A stretch of DNA of 64,000 nt from Nitrospirillum amazonense. GTDB taxonomy: Bacteria > Pseudomonadota > Alphaproteobacteria > Azospirillales > Azospirillaceae. Made by a program: the position numbers and the translations under genes. Below, in pieces: positions 8,312 through 16,887 of this stretch. How positions within the stretch are numbered: position 1 is the first letter of the stretch; each line of letters begins with the position of its first letter. The notes below the pieces were generated by a model. It saw only the letters and a program-made list of their open reading frames with translations. It made no database searches and was not told the DNA's origin. The stretch covers positions 54,401 to 118,400 of the forward strand of contig NZ_VITN01000021.1 of NCBI RefSeq assembly GCF_007828045.1, in the 5' to 3' direction.

Positions 8312-10758
8312 GGGGCACCTCCCTTGGGGGCGGGGCCTATGCTGGCGTCCAGGCCGGTCTTGATGCCCAGGCCGGCTTCGATATCGCCGAAGATGCCAGC
8401 ATGCGTCCGCTGGTCCACCCGGTCGTAGTAGCCGTAGCCACCGGCGCCGATGCCGGCGCTGCCGGCGGAAACGCCCTGTTCGCCCTTCACGGCGATGGTC
8501 CAGTCATCGGGCACGCCGGGCAGCCAGCCGATGGGTATGGTCACGTTCTCTTCCGCGCTGGCCTGGGCCACGCGGGCCCCGGCCTTGCCGCCCAGCGCGG
8601 CGCCGATATAGCGGCCGTCGTCCCCCAGCAGGGCCTGGCCCTTGGCGTCGGCGGAGAACAGCTCGCCCGTTCCCTTCACCCCGCCACCGCCCTTGTTCAG
8701 GTCGCCCGCGATGCCTTCGACCGTGACGCGCTGCATGGCCGCCTTGGCCTCACCCTGGGCGCCCAGGCCGTTGGTGGTGACGCCGGCGTGGCCCGTGCCC
8801 TCCGCGGCGAAGATGTCCATGCCGCCGGAAACTTCACCCCAGCTGTTCTTGCCCTTGGCGGAAATGCGGGCCATGGCGATTTCGCCCTTGGCGTCCACCG
8901 TCGCCTTGGTCGGGTCGGCGTGGGCGGTGATCGATCCTTCCGCGCCCAGGACCTTGGCGGTGACGGGACCCGTGGTCTTGTTGGCCGCCCAGGCGGAGCC
9001 CTCGGCCTTGAAGTCCTGGCCCGGCGGCTTGGCCGGCGCCGGCTCCTTCATGTTCAGCCAGATCTTGCCGCCCTTGTGGCGGATGCCGTCCTTGTCCATC
9101 ACCACGGTGCTGCCGTTGCTGGACAGGATGATGTTGTCCGGCGTGAACTGGATGGAACTGTTGCCCACCTTGAAGGCCAGCACCTGCCCCGCCTGGCGCA
9201 CCGACGCCTTGGTCACCGTCTCGAAGGCGTTGTTCTGGACGACCATGGAGAGGTCTTTTTGGGAGTGGAAGGCGATTTCCTCGGCGCCGGCCTTGTCTTC
9301 CAGGGTGAAGAGGTTGAAGCCTGCGCCGCCTGGGCTGCTGGCGGTTCGGAAGGTGGTCTGGGTTTTCTGGGCGGGCAGGCCGAGGGGGGCTGTGGTCTCG
9401 GAATTGGGGACGGAGCCCAGGATGACGGGCCGGTCTGGGTTGCCTTCCAGGAAGGCGACGACGACCTCCATGCCCATGCGGGGGATGGTCTGGGCGCCGA
9501 AGCCGCGGCCGGCCCAGCCCTGGGCGACGCGGACCCAGCAGGAGCTGCCCTCGTTGGACTGGCCGCGCCGGTCCCAGAAGAACTGCACCTTCACCCGGCC
9601 GTGCTTGTCCGTGTGGATCTCCTGGCCCTTGGGGCCGACCACGACGGCGGTCTGCAGGCCGGAGATGGTGGGGCGGGGGGTGGCGCGGCGGGGCACGAAG
9701 GGGGTGGCGGCCGGCAGGCAGGTGAAGTGGTTGGCGTAGCCGGAATGGCTGGCGCCGCCGCCCTCATAGCTGAGGTCGCTGGCCCGGTGGCTGGCGGAGA
9801 GCACGACATAGGCGCCGTTCTCGGCGGCGACGGGATGGTCGGTCAGCTGGAAGCGGCCGCAGGGGGTCATGGAGCGGCAGTCGCTGGCGCCCTGCACGGT
9901 CTCGCGCTCCACCTCCTCCGCCTGCATGGCCAGCTTGGCCCGTCGCTCGCCATCGCCGGCGCTGTCGTGCAGGCCGGGATAGTCGAAGTGCTCGTGCTGG
10001 GGATCCTGGCTGTAGCTGGAGACGGTGGGGATGGTCCGCTTCAGGTCCAGCTTGCTGGTCTGGAAGTTGTAGTCGGTCATGGCCCAGGCGCTGGCCTGGT
10101 AGGCGTGGCTGCGGTGCCACTCGGTGATGTGGTTGGAGCGGGAGGAGGTGGCGCTGAAGGGGATCAGCGGCTCATCCCCCGTCTGGTAGGCGGAGGTCTG
10201 GGAGCCCAGGACCAGGGTGTGTTTCCCCGCCTCATGCCGGAAGAAGTAGTAGAGGCCGTCCTCCTCCATCAGGCGGGAGACGAAGGCGAAGTCGGTCTCG
10301 CGGTACTGCACGCAGTACTCGCGCGGGGGCGGGGCGCTGACGCCGGAGAAGTCGTACTGGGTGACGCCCAACTCGCCGAAGATGGTCTCCAGGATGTCGA
10401 GGGTGGTCTTGTTCTGGAAGATGCGGCAGTCGCTGGTGCGGGTCAGGAACCACAGGCGGGGGACGACGCGCAGGACATAGTGCCGCTGCCCGCGGGAGGC
10501 GGCATGGCCGCCGGTGAGCGAGGCGACGACGCCGTTGAAGACGCGGTAGACGCCGTCATCCAGGCGCAGCTTCAGGTCCACGCTCTGTGCCACCAGGGCG
10601 GCGGGATCGACGTTGTCGTCCATGGCGCGCACGGTCGCGCGGAACTCAAAGGGCATCGACACGCCCTCCGTCCCCTCCAGCGCTTCCAGCAAAAGCTGGT
10701 CGGGCCCCAAGGGGCTCTCGATCCCCAGCAACCGTTCCGCTTGCGTGTAACCGTCCAT
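8308..10758 (-). CDS. vgrG: VgrG spike protein with long C-terminal extension
   Basis: An 816-residue VgrG. I take the ATG at 10758, which has GAGGA four bases upstream, rather than the TTG just before it. Residues 1 to about 505 are almost identical to the other VgrG in this window. The beta-prism then diverges sharply ('NNAFETVTKASVRQAG') and ends at 'KIWLNMKEP'. After a Pro-rich hinge, about 230 extra residues follow. They are rich in Gly, Ala and Lys in a strand-like alternating pattern (KAEGSAWAA, AKGEIAMARI, GHAGVTTNG), then 'IPIGWLPGVPDDWTIAVKGE', and end at 'KTGLDASIGP'. Such extensions act as effectors or adaptors in other systems; I recognise no catalytic motif. It is the first gene of the minus-strand island, and its stop overlaps the next ATG. 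Confidence 0.95.
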   Translation of the reverse strand: MDGYTQAERLLGIESPLGPDQLLLEALEGTEGVSMPFEFRATVRAMDDNVDPAALVAQSVDLKLRLDDGVYRVFNGVVASLTGGHAASRGQRHYVLRVVPRLWFLTRTSDCRIFQNKTTLDILETIFGELGVTQYDFSGVSAPPPREYCVQYRETDFAFVSRLMEEDGLYYFFRHEAGKHTLVLGSQTSAYQTGDEPLIPFSATSSRSNHITEWHRSHAYQASAWAMTDYNFQTSKLDLKRTIPTVSSYSQDPQHEHFDYPGLHDSAGDGERRAKLAMQAEEVERETVQGASDCRSMTPCGRFQLTDHPVAAENGAYVVLSASHRASDLSYEGGGASHSGYANHFTCLPAATPFVPRRATPRPTISGLQTAVVVGPKGQEIHTDKHGRVKVQFFWDRRGQSNEGSSCWVRVAQGWAGRGFGAQTIPRMGMEVVVAFLEGNPDRPVILGSVPNSETTAPLGLPAQKTQTTFRTASSPGGAGFNLFTLEDKAGAEEIAFHSQKDLSMVVQNNAFETVTKASVRQAGQVLAFKVGNSSIQFTPDNIILSSNGSTVVMDKDGIRHKGGKIWLNMKEPAPAKPPGQDFKAEGSAWAANKTTGPVTAKVLGAEGSITAHADPTKATVDAKGEIAMARISAKGKNSWGEVSGGMDIFAAEGTGHAGVTTNGLGAQGEAKAAMQRVTVEGIAGDLNKGGGGVKGTGELFSADAKGQALLGDDGRYIGAALGGKAGARVAQASAEENVTIPIGWLPGVPDDWTIAVKGEQGVSAGSAGIGAGGYGYYDRVDQRTHAGIFGDIEAGLGIKTGLDASIGPAPKGGAP
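9247..10758 (-). repeat. vgrG direct repeat, copy 2
   Basis: Partner of 5163-6674. Same orientation, scattered single-base differences only, with a sharp divergence boundary at its 3' (gene-sense) end. Confidence 0.93.
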
Positions 10759-10858
10759 CAAATCCTCGTATGCCCGGCGGACGGATGCGCGCCGAACGTC
10801 CTCAGTCGCGGCGGCATGGCCGCCTGGCTGCTACTGTCATCATCTGTTAACCCACCGT

Positions 10859-10871
10859 TCACACGGTGTGA
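10859..10871. promoter_or_regulatory. 13-bp palindrome TCACAC-G-GTGTGA, candidate operator
   Basis: Perfect 6-bp arms around one central base, 101 bases upstream of the vgrG start at 10758. The size and position suit a dimeric regulator of the minus-strand island. The half-site order is the reverse of a CRP site. The functional role is inferred. Confidence 0.35.
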
Positions 10872-11075
10872 TTTCAAAACCTTTCAGACCGCCCCTGTAA
10901 CTTCGGCGCGACACAGAACTATGGGCCGGCGGCGGGGCGTCAAGGGCCGCGCGTGCTGGCGCGTTTCCTATGCCGTCATGAATACGGCAAGAAAGTGACG
11001 CAATTTATTCTTTAACCGCAGGTGAATGGGAGGTGGCTTCATGTTGATGTAGCTTTAAAAATCGGCCGTTACTGT

Positions 11076-11102
11076 AGAATTGAACGCCCGTGCTTCAATT
11101 CT
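11076..11102. promoter_or_regulatory. inverted repeat with 9-bp arms, candidate operator or hairpin
   Basis: Arms AGAATTGAA and TTCAATTCT are perfect complements separated by nine bases, inside the AT-richer part of the divergent intergenic region. No T-tract follows on either strand, so an operator or mRNA leader structure is more likely than a terminator. Confidence 0.35.
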
Positions 11103-11715
11103 GATTTGCTGCCGGCGCTTTGGCCATTCCACGAAGGGTTACGCCCTTCCGGTATAGGAAGCTTGATGCCGCATATCCTGATGGCGGACCCAATTGCCGG
11201 CCGGAACGCCTGCTTTCACTGCAAGGCGGCGGTAAACCCAAGGGATTCCGCGCGGTTCAGGGGGGTAGGCACCTTCGTATTAACGCGTTATTGGGTTGGA
11301 CCGGGGGGCGGAAAGCTGGTTCCAAGGGGTGTCAGGGCACCTGTCCGCCGGGTCATATGACCTAGGTTTTGTAGATATATATCCGCTTCATTCCGGCAGT
11401 TATAGAGCCACGGGATAAGGAATAGGCTTCCGGAATTTCCCCAGCAATTACAAAGGCGATTGCTTAAAATATCGATTAAAATTGTGTTCAAAATATACTT
11501 TGAAGCTATGCCCTATGACTGGGGGCCGATGCGGTCCGCCCATATCTCTACCTCTATCTGGATAAGCCGCCGAGAACCGTTTCTGGGGGGTCGACGGAAC
11601 TATCTTCCGAATTATATCAGCGTGCATTGCTTGGTAAATTTATCGTTAAAAGATTGGACACGTTGTCGACCTCTCAGTGACGTCGCCAATGCCGTCCTTG
11701 CGCAGCGAGGATCAG

Positions 11716-13437
11716 ATGGCCCTTGTCTTACGTGTTCTTTCGGCCGGGGACTGCTCCATATCCGAAGGCGAAACCCGCGTCTGCGATGGCGCCAGTTTCA
11801 CCATCGGCCGTGGCGCCGAGAACGACTGGGTGGTCAACGACCCCCAGCGCCACCTGTCGAAGCAGCACTGCCGGATAGATCTGCGCGGCCAGACCTATTT
11901 CGTGACGGACACCAGTACCAACGGCGTCTACGTCGGCGGGGCGGCCGCCCCCCTGGGCCGGGGCAACAGCCAGCCGGTGAATGACGGCGATGTCATCAAT
12001 CTGGGCCCCTGCACCCTGCGCTTGGAAATCAGCGACCAGCCCGCGGCCTCGGTGTCCCCCATGGCGACGGTGAACGGCGCCGGCCGTGTGGCCGGCATTG
12101 GCCATCCCCTGTCCGGATCGGGCATGACCAGCGGGGCCCTGGCTGATCCAGACATGGATTACGGCCTGGAGGGGCTCAACAACGGCCATACCGGCTATGT
12201 CCCCTCGCTGACCCAGGTCCTGGCCGGCGACCGCGTCGCCGAGATGCAGCTGACCGACATGCTGGGGGAAGGGGAGGCGGAGGTGGAGGCGCCGTTCGGT
12301 GGCGCGCTGGCCCCGTCGCTGGCCGCCCATTCCGGTACCGGCGCCTATTTCGAGGCGCCTGAGGTCAAGCACCCGGTCATCCCCATGGACTGGCAGGCCG
12401 AGGGCGTCGATGGCGTCGCGGCGCAGGATGAGCTGGAGTCCGTCAGCGCCGCCGCCCAGGTGATGGCGGAGGCCTTCGCCGGGACCCGTAACGGCCAGGC
12501 CACGGCCCGCGTCGCCAACCCTGCCGTTTCCAGCCCCGCCCCGGCTAGTCCGGCCGCTGGTCCGGTCAATGGCGCCGGCGCCACCATCCTGCCCATCAAC
12601 TCCGCCGCCGCCCAGGTGCGGCCCCAGCCGGTGGCCACCCCCGTGGCGCGGGTCCCTCCCGTTTCCCCCGCCGTCGCACCCGTCGTGGGGCTGGGCACCA
12701 TGAACCCGGCGGCGCTCGCCACACCGGCCGTGCCTCCGGTGGCGCAGGCCGTCCCGGTCGCCCCGCCTCAGCCGGCGGCGCAGGCCTCGCCCCTTGCCCA
12801 GGCTCAGCTCCAGTCGGCGCCCGCCCAGGCTCCCAACCCCCAGGCTCCCAACCCCCAGAACCCGCCCCCCCAGATCCCCAACGACGTGTTCGAGGCCTTC
12901 CTGGCCGGCGTCGGCCTGCCGTTGGACGCGGTGGACGCATCCGACGCCCCGGCGCTGATGCACAAGATGGGCGTCGCCCTGCGCGAGGCGGTCAACGGCC
13001 TGCGTGAGCTGCTGGAACTGCGCGCCTTCCTGAAATCCGAGTTCCGCATCGAGCACACGCTGCTGCGCGCCAAGGAGAACAATCCCCTGAAGTTCTCCGC
13101 CAACCTGGACGGCACGCTGTCCGTGCTGATCGGCCGGCGGGTCATGGGCTTCATGGACGCGCCGGAGGCCATCCGCGAAAGCCTGCGCGACATCAAGGCC
13201 CACGAGGTGGCCCTGATCGCCGGCATGAAGACGGTGGTGGGCGACGTGCTGGAACAGCTGTCGCCCGAGACCATCAAGAACGACGTCAGCGCCTCCATGC
13301 TGCCGCAGGTGCACAAGGCCCGCTGCTGGGAACGGTACGAGCAGGTCCACCAGCGCATGATGGGCGAACAGTCGTCGGGACCGCCCCTCGGCAGCAAATT
13401 TTCCTCCGCCTACACCCAGCAGTTCAGAAGCCTCTGA
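11716..13437 (+). CDS. tagH: T6SS FHA-domain protein TagH/ImpI
   Basis: The phosphothreonine-reading activator of T6SS assembly, 573 residues with the ATG at 11716. I prefer this ATG over the GTG at 11677 and ATG at 11689 because GAGGA lies four bases upstream, as for vgrG at 10758, and because the protein then begins 'MALVLRVLSAGD', the usual FHA opening. The FHA domain (about residues 20-110) shows GRGAENDWVV, SKQHCRI and the STNGVYV loop that contacts phosphopeptide. A 250-residue Ala/Pro-rich linker follows. The C-terminal ~180 residues ('LMHKMGVALREAVNGLRELL' through 'WERYEQVHQRMM') are the conserved T6SS-FHA C-domain. It is the first gene of the core operon. PpkA and PppA downstream would set the phosphorylation state it reads. 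Confidence 0.95.
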   Translation: MALVLRVLSAGDCSISEGETRVCDGASFTIGRGAENDWVVNDPQRHLSKQHCRIDLRGQTYFVTDTSTNGVYVGGAAAPLGRGNSQPVNDGDVINLGPCTLRLEISDQPAASVSPMATVNGAGRVAGIGHPLSGSGMTSGALADPDMDYGLEGLNNGHTGYVPSLTQVLAGDRVAEMQLTDMLGEGEAEVEAPFGGALAPSLAAHSGTGAYFEAPEVKHPVIPMDWQAEGVDGVAAQDELESVSAAAQVMAEAFAGTRNGQATARVANPAVSSPAPASPAAGPVNGAGATILPINSAAAQVRPQPVATPVARVPPVSPAVAPVVGLGTMNPAALATPAVPPVAQAVPVAPPQPAAQASPLAQAQLQSAPAQAPNPQAPNPQNPPPQIPNDVFEAFLAGVGLPLDAVDASDAPALMHKMGVALREAVNGLRELLELRAFLKSEFRIEHTLLRAKENNPLKFSANLDGTLSVLIGRRVMGFMDAPEAIRESLRDIKAHEVALIAGMKTVVGDVLEQLSPETIKNDVSASMLPQVHKARCWERYEQVHQRMMGEQSSGPPLGSKFSSAYTQQFRSL

Positions 13438-13554
13438 ACCGCCTGGGATCACTTTCGTCCCCGCCTGGCACCCGCCTCACCTCCACCCGTCCGCCAGCCG
13501 CCTGGGGATAACCCCAGCCCCGAGACTGCCCAGACTAACAGGGTCCTCTAGACG

Positions 13555-14142
13555 ATGCCTTTCGCCACGACCACCGCCCGCCGTTCCACCCAGCACCCCA
13601 TGAGCCGTGCGGCCCTCGCCACCGTGCTCGCCGGTGCCGTCCTGCAGCTGGCGGCCTGCTCGCACGAGCCGCCGCCCCCGCCGCCGGTGCGCACCACCGT
13701 GCCGGTGTCGATCAACGTCGGGCCCGACGCCAATCCCGACACGCTGGGCCGTCCGTCGCCCATCGTGACGCGCGTCTACCAGCTGGCGTCCAAGGACAAG
13801 TTCACCATCGCCGCCCCCATTCAGCTGATCCAGCACGATACCCAGGCACTGGGCACCGACCAGCTGGGCCGGGACGAGTTCGTGCTGCAGCCCGGCGACA
13901 AGAAGCAGATGGTCTTGCCGCAGAACGACAAGGTGCACTACGTCGGCATCGTCGCCGCCTATCGCGCCATCGACCAGGCCAACTGGCGGGAGGTCGTGGC
14001 CCTGCCGGACACCGGCCCGGTGACGCTGAACGTCACCGTCGGCGCCAACGGCCTGGTGGTGAAGCGCGACACGGCCGACGCCGGCACCCCGCCCGGCACC
14101 GCGGCGGCGGCCGACGCGTCCAAGCGCACCCCCACCAAGTGA
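13555..14142 (+). CDS. tssJ: T6SS outer-membrane lipoprotein TssJ
   Basis: 195 residues. A lipoprotein signal with lipobox LAAC (Cys35) is followed by a Pro-rich tether, 'EPPPPPPVRTTVPVSI'. The body shows the TssJ beta-sandwich pattern: 'PSPIVTRVYQLASKDKF' early on, and 'FVLQPGDKKQMVLPQNDKVHYVGIVAAYRAID' later. TssJ anchors the TssLM trans-envelope complex to the outer membrane. The chosen ATG gives a long n-region of about 15 residues before Met16; Met16 (13600) would give a more typical signal sequence and cannot be excluded. The 117-bp gap from tagH contains a small hairpin (13502-13517). Confidence 0.94.
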   Translation: MPFATTTARRSTQHPMSRAALATVLAGAVLQLAACSHEPPPPPPVRTTVPVSINVGPDANPDTLGRPSPIVTRVYQLASKDKFTIAAPIQLIQHDTQALGTDQLGRDEFVLQPGDKKQMVLPQNDKVHYVGIVAAYRAIDQANWREVVALPDTGPVTLNVTVGANGLVVKRDTADAGTPPGTAAAADASKRTPTK

Positions 14143-14152
14143 GGCCCCGGCC

Positions 14153-15496
14153 ATGATGTCCGCCAACCGCGTGGTCTGGACCGAGGGCATGTTCCTGCGT
14201 GTCCAGCATTTCCAGCAAGCCGACCGCCATGTGGAACGGCTGCTGCACGCGCGCACCGAACCGCTGACCCCCTTCTCCTGGGGCTTGAGCGAGCTGACGA
14301 TAAACCGGGAACTGCTGGGCATCGGCAAGTTCGCCATCGTCTCCGCCAAGGGCATCCTGCCCGACGGCACGCCCTTCTCCATCCCGGACGAGGCCGACCA
14401 TCCGCCGCCGCTGGAGCTGTTCGACACCACCAAGAACTGCGTCATCTACCTGACGCTGCCCGTGCGCCAGCCGGGCGGCGCCGAGGTGGGGCTGACCAAT
14501 TCCGAGGACGCCATCACCCGCTTCGTCCCGGCGCGGTATGAGGCGGAGGACGCCAACCTCGGCAGCGACCAGGCGGCGGCCATGGATGTCGCCCGGCTGC
14601 GCCTGCGTCTGGCGCCGGAGACGCAGCCGCTTGCGGGATATGAAAAGATCGCCATCGCCCGGGTGGTCGAGGTGCGGTCCGACCGCGCCATCATCCTGGA
14701 TGAGCAGTTCATCGCCCCGGTCACCTCGGTCGCGGCCCAGGCGCCGCTGGCCGCCTTCCTGACCGAGTTGCAGGCCCTGATCCAGCACCGGGCCGAGGCC
14801 CTGGCCGGCCGTCTGTCCGGCCCCTCGGCCAAGGGGGCGGCGGAGATCGCGGACTTCCTGCTGTTGCAGACCGTGAACCGGTATGAGCCGCTGCTGCGCC
14901 ATTACGCCGCCACGGCGCCCATGCTGCATCCGGAGCGGTTCTACCGCCTCTGCGTCGAGGTGGCGGGGGAACTGGCCACCTTCACCACCGAGGCCAAGCG
15001 CGCCGCCGTGTTCCCCGAATACCGGCACGAGGATTTGCAGAACACCTTCCGGCCCGTCTTCTCCGACCTGCGCGCCTCCTTGAGCGCCGTGCTGGAGCAG
15101 ACCGCCGTCGCCATCCCGCTGCAGGCCCGCCGCCATGGCATCAAGGTCGGCGTCATCGTCGATCGGTCGCTGCTGTTCAACGCCACCTTCGTGCTGGCGG
15201 TGAACGCGGACATGCCGGTGGAGCACCTGCGCCGCGTCTTCCCCAACCAGGTGAAGATCGGCCCGGTGGAACAGATCGCCCAGCTGGTGAACGTGGCGCT
15301 GCCCGGCATCAATGTCCGGCCCCTGCCGGTGGCGCCCCGCCAGCTTCCATACCGCAGCGGCCAAGTCTTCTTCGAGCTGGACCGCAGCAGCCAGCATTTC
15401 AAGCAGCTTCAAAAGTCCGGCGGCATCGCCCTGCACCTGGCGGGTGATTTCGCGCAGATCGAAATGGAGCTGTGGGCCATCAAGGGGGGTGCGTGA
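14153..15496 (+). CDS. tssK: T6SS baseplate protein TssK
   Basis: 447 residues, the usual size. The opening 'NRVVWTEGMFLRVQHFQQADRHVE' is diagnostic for TssK, as are 'LPVRQPGG' and the central 'RYEPLLRHYAA' region. The C-terminal receptor-binding-like domain ends near 'LHLAGDFAQIEMELWAIKG'. TssK links the baseplate wedges (TssFG) to the TssJLM membrane complex. It starts 10 bases after tssJ with GAGG upstream, and its stop overlaps the tssL ATG in a TGATG junction. Confidence 0.97.
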   Translation: MMSANRVVWTEGMFLRVQHFQQADRHVERLLHARTEPLTPFSWGLSELTINRELLGIGKFAIVSAKGILPDGTPFSIPDEADHPPPLELFDTTKNCVIYLTLPVRQPGGAEVGLTNSEDAITRFVPARYEAEDANLGSDQAAAMDVARLRLRLAPETQPLAGYEKIAIARVVEVRSDRAIILDEQFIAPVTSVAAQAPLAAFLTELQALIQHRAEALAGRLSGPSAKGAAEIADFLLLQTVNRYEPLLRHYAATAPMLHPERFYRLCVEVAGELATFTTEAKRAAVFPEYRHEDLQNTFRPVFSDLRASLSAVLEQTAVAIPLQARRHGIKVGVIVDRSLLFNATFVLAVNADMPVEHLRRVFPNQVKIGPVEQIAQLVNVALPGINVRPLPVAPRQLPYRSGQVFFELDRSSQHFKQLQKSGGIALHLAGDFAQIEMELWAIKGGA

Positions 15497-16887
15497 TGTC
15501 CTATCCCAGCTACGGCCAGACGGCCCACGAGCCGACCATCATCAAGCCGACGCCCGGCGGCCGCCGTTCGGCGCCGGTGCAACTGGTGGCGCCACCCACC
15601 GACTACGCGCCGGAAGACACGGTCGATTTGACGCTGGGCGGCCTCAACCCGCTGGTGGCCGCCGCCGGCCCCATCCTGACGCTGGCCCGCCGCCTGCGCA
15701 CGTCCGCCGCCCAGTCCAATATCGAGGAACTGCGCGAGCGCGTCGCCGACGAGATCAAGACCTTCGAGAAGCGGGCGCAGGGCACCGGCGTCACCAACGA
15801 GGCGGCGCGCGCCGCCCACTACGCCCTGTGCGCCACCATCGACGATATCGTGCTGAACACCCCGTGGGGTGCCAGCAGCACCTGGGCGCGGGCCGGCATG
15901 GTCATCACCTTCCACATCGACGTGACCGGGGGTGAGCGCTTCTACGATCTGCTGAACCACCTGCTGAAGGATCCGGCCGCCAACTTCCAGGTGCTGGAGC
16001 TGATGTACCTGTGCCTGTCGCTGGGCTTCGAGGGCCGGCTGCGCATCCTGCCGCAGGGCTCGCTGGAACACTCCCGCATCCGCGACAACCTCTACCGCAT
16101 CCTGACCCAGCGGCGCGGCGAGGCCGAGCGTGAGCTGTCGGTGCATTGGCGCGGGGTGGAGGCACCCTTCCGCCCCCTGTTGCCCAGCATCGAGTTCTGG
16201 ACCGTCATGGCGGCCACCCTGATCATCATCACGGTGATGGCCACGGGCTTCAGCTTCGCGCTGAACGGCAGTTCCGACGCCACGCTGGAAAAGATGGCCA
16301 CCCTGCCGCCGGTGGGACAGCCCAGCGTCGCCCTGGCCCAGCCCACGGCGCCGGTGCAGCCCAAGTCCAAGGATCTGGACCAGTTCCGCGCCTTCCTGGC
16401 GCCGGAGATCGCCCAGGGCCTGGTGACCGTGGTGCCCCAGGGCACGGACACCGTCGTGCGCATCCGCAACGCCGGCATGTTCGCGTCCGGCAGCAGCGAG
16501 GTGAACGAAAGCTACACCGCCCTGCTGAACCGTATCGGCGAGGCCCTGAACACCCGGCCCGGCGCTGTGCTGATCACGGGGCATACCGATAATATTCCCA
16601 TCCGCACCATCCGGTTCCCGTCGAACTGGCATTTGTCACAGGCCCGTGCCGACGCGGTCGCCGCCGTCATCGCCACCCACCTGGCCGACAAGTCCCGTCT
16701 GAAGGCCCAGGGCATGGCCGACACCCAGCCCATCGCCACCAACGACCAGGACGCCGGCCGGGAAGCCAACCGTCGCATCGATGTGATCCTGAGCTCGCCC
16801 GCGGCCGCCCAGCCGGTGCCGTCGGCCGCCTCGGCGACCCCGACCGCGACGCCCGCCCCGACTGCCAACCAGGGAACGGCCCAATGA
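15496..16887 (+). CDS. tssL: T6SS inner-membrane protein TssL with fused OmpA domain
   Basis: 463 residues from the ATG at 15496; the upstream GTG at 15472 lies inside tssK and is not needed. The cytoplasmic DotU domain spans about residues 50-225 ('LNPLVAAAGPILTLARRLR', 'YALCATIDDIVLNTPWG'). One transmembrane helix follows at about 234-258, then a periplasmic OmpA-type peptidoglycan-binding domain with 'ITGHTDNIPIRTIRFPSNWHLS' near residue 360. The N-terminal tail contains Thr14 in 'PTIIKPTPGGRR'. In Agrobacterium, TssL Thr14 is phosphorylated by PpkA and bound by FHA, so the same switch is likely here. The C-terminus is a short Ala/Pro/Thr tail. Confidence 0.97.
   Translation: MSYPSYGQTAHEPTIIKPTPGGRRSAPVQLVAPPTDYAPEDTVDLTLGGLNPLVAAAGPILTLARRLRTSAAQSNIEELRERVADEIKTFEKRAQGTGVTNEAARAAHYALCATIDDIVLNTPWGASSTWARAGMVITFHIDVTGGERFYDLLNHLLKDPAANFQVLELMYLCLSLGFEGRLRILPQGSLEHSRIRDNLYRILTQRRGEAERELSVHWRGVEAPFRPLLPSIEFWTVMAATLIIITVMATGFSFALNGSSDATLEKMATLPPVGQPSVALAQPTAPVQPKSKDLDQFRAFLAPEIAQGLVTVVPQGTDTVVRIRNAGMFASGSSEVNESYTALLNRIGEALNTRPGAVLITGHTDNIPIRTIRFPSNWHLSQARADAVAAVIATHLADKSRLKAQGMADTQPIATNDQDAGREANRRIDVILSSPAAAQPVPSAASATPTATPAPTANQGTAQ

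Larger units (their letters stand above)
10759..11715. promoter_or_regulatory. divergent intergenic region between the vgrG island and the T6SS core operon
   Basis: About 950 bp with no convincing gene and visibly lower GC than both flanks, especially 11000-11670. It must contain the promoters for the minus-strand vgrG island and the plus-strand tagH operon. Short ORFs here (for example 11022-11360) have no recognisable product or codon pattern. Two inverted repeats are listed separately. I did not find a sigma-54 consensus with correct GG-N10-GC spacing. Confidence 0.65.

Noticed and set aside
10940..10975. Possible sigma-54 promoter (TGGCGCG...TATGC) in the divergent region
   Set aside because: Spacing between GG and GC is 12, not the required 10.
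8401..10998. Plus-strand open frame of 865 codons opposite the long vgrG
   Set aside because: Antisense shadow. The same frame recurs opposite the other vgrG (4845-6827) simply because the two vgrG genes are near-identical.
11677..11715. GTG at 11677 or ATG at 11689 as the tagH start
   Set aside because: ATG 11716 has the better ribosome site (GAGGA) and gives the typical FHA N-terminus.
11022..11984. ORFs 11022-11360 and 11460-11984 in and beyond the divergent intergenic region
   Set aside because: No recognisable product or ribosome site. The second overlaps the FHA domain of tagH in another frame.
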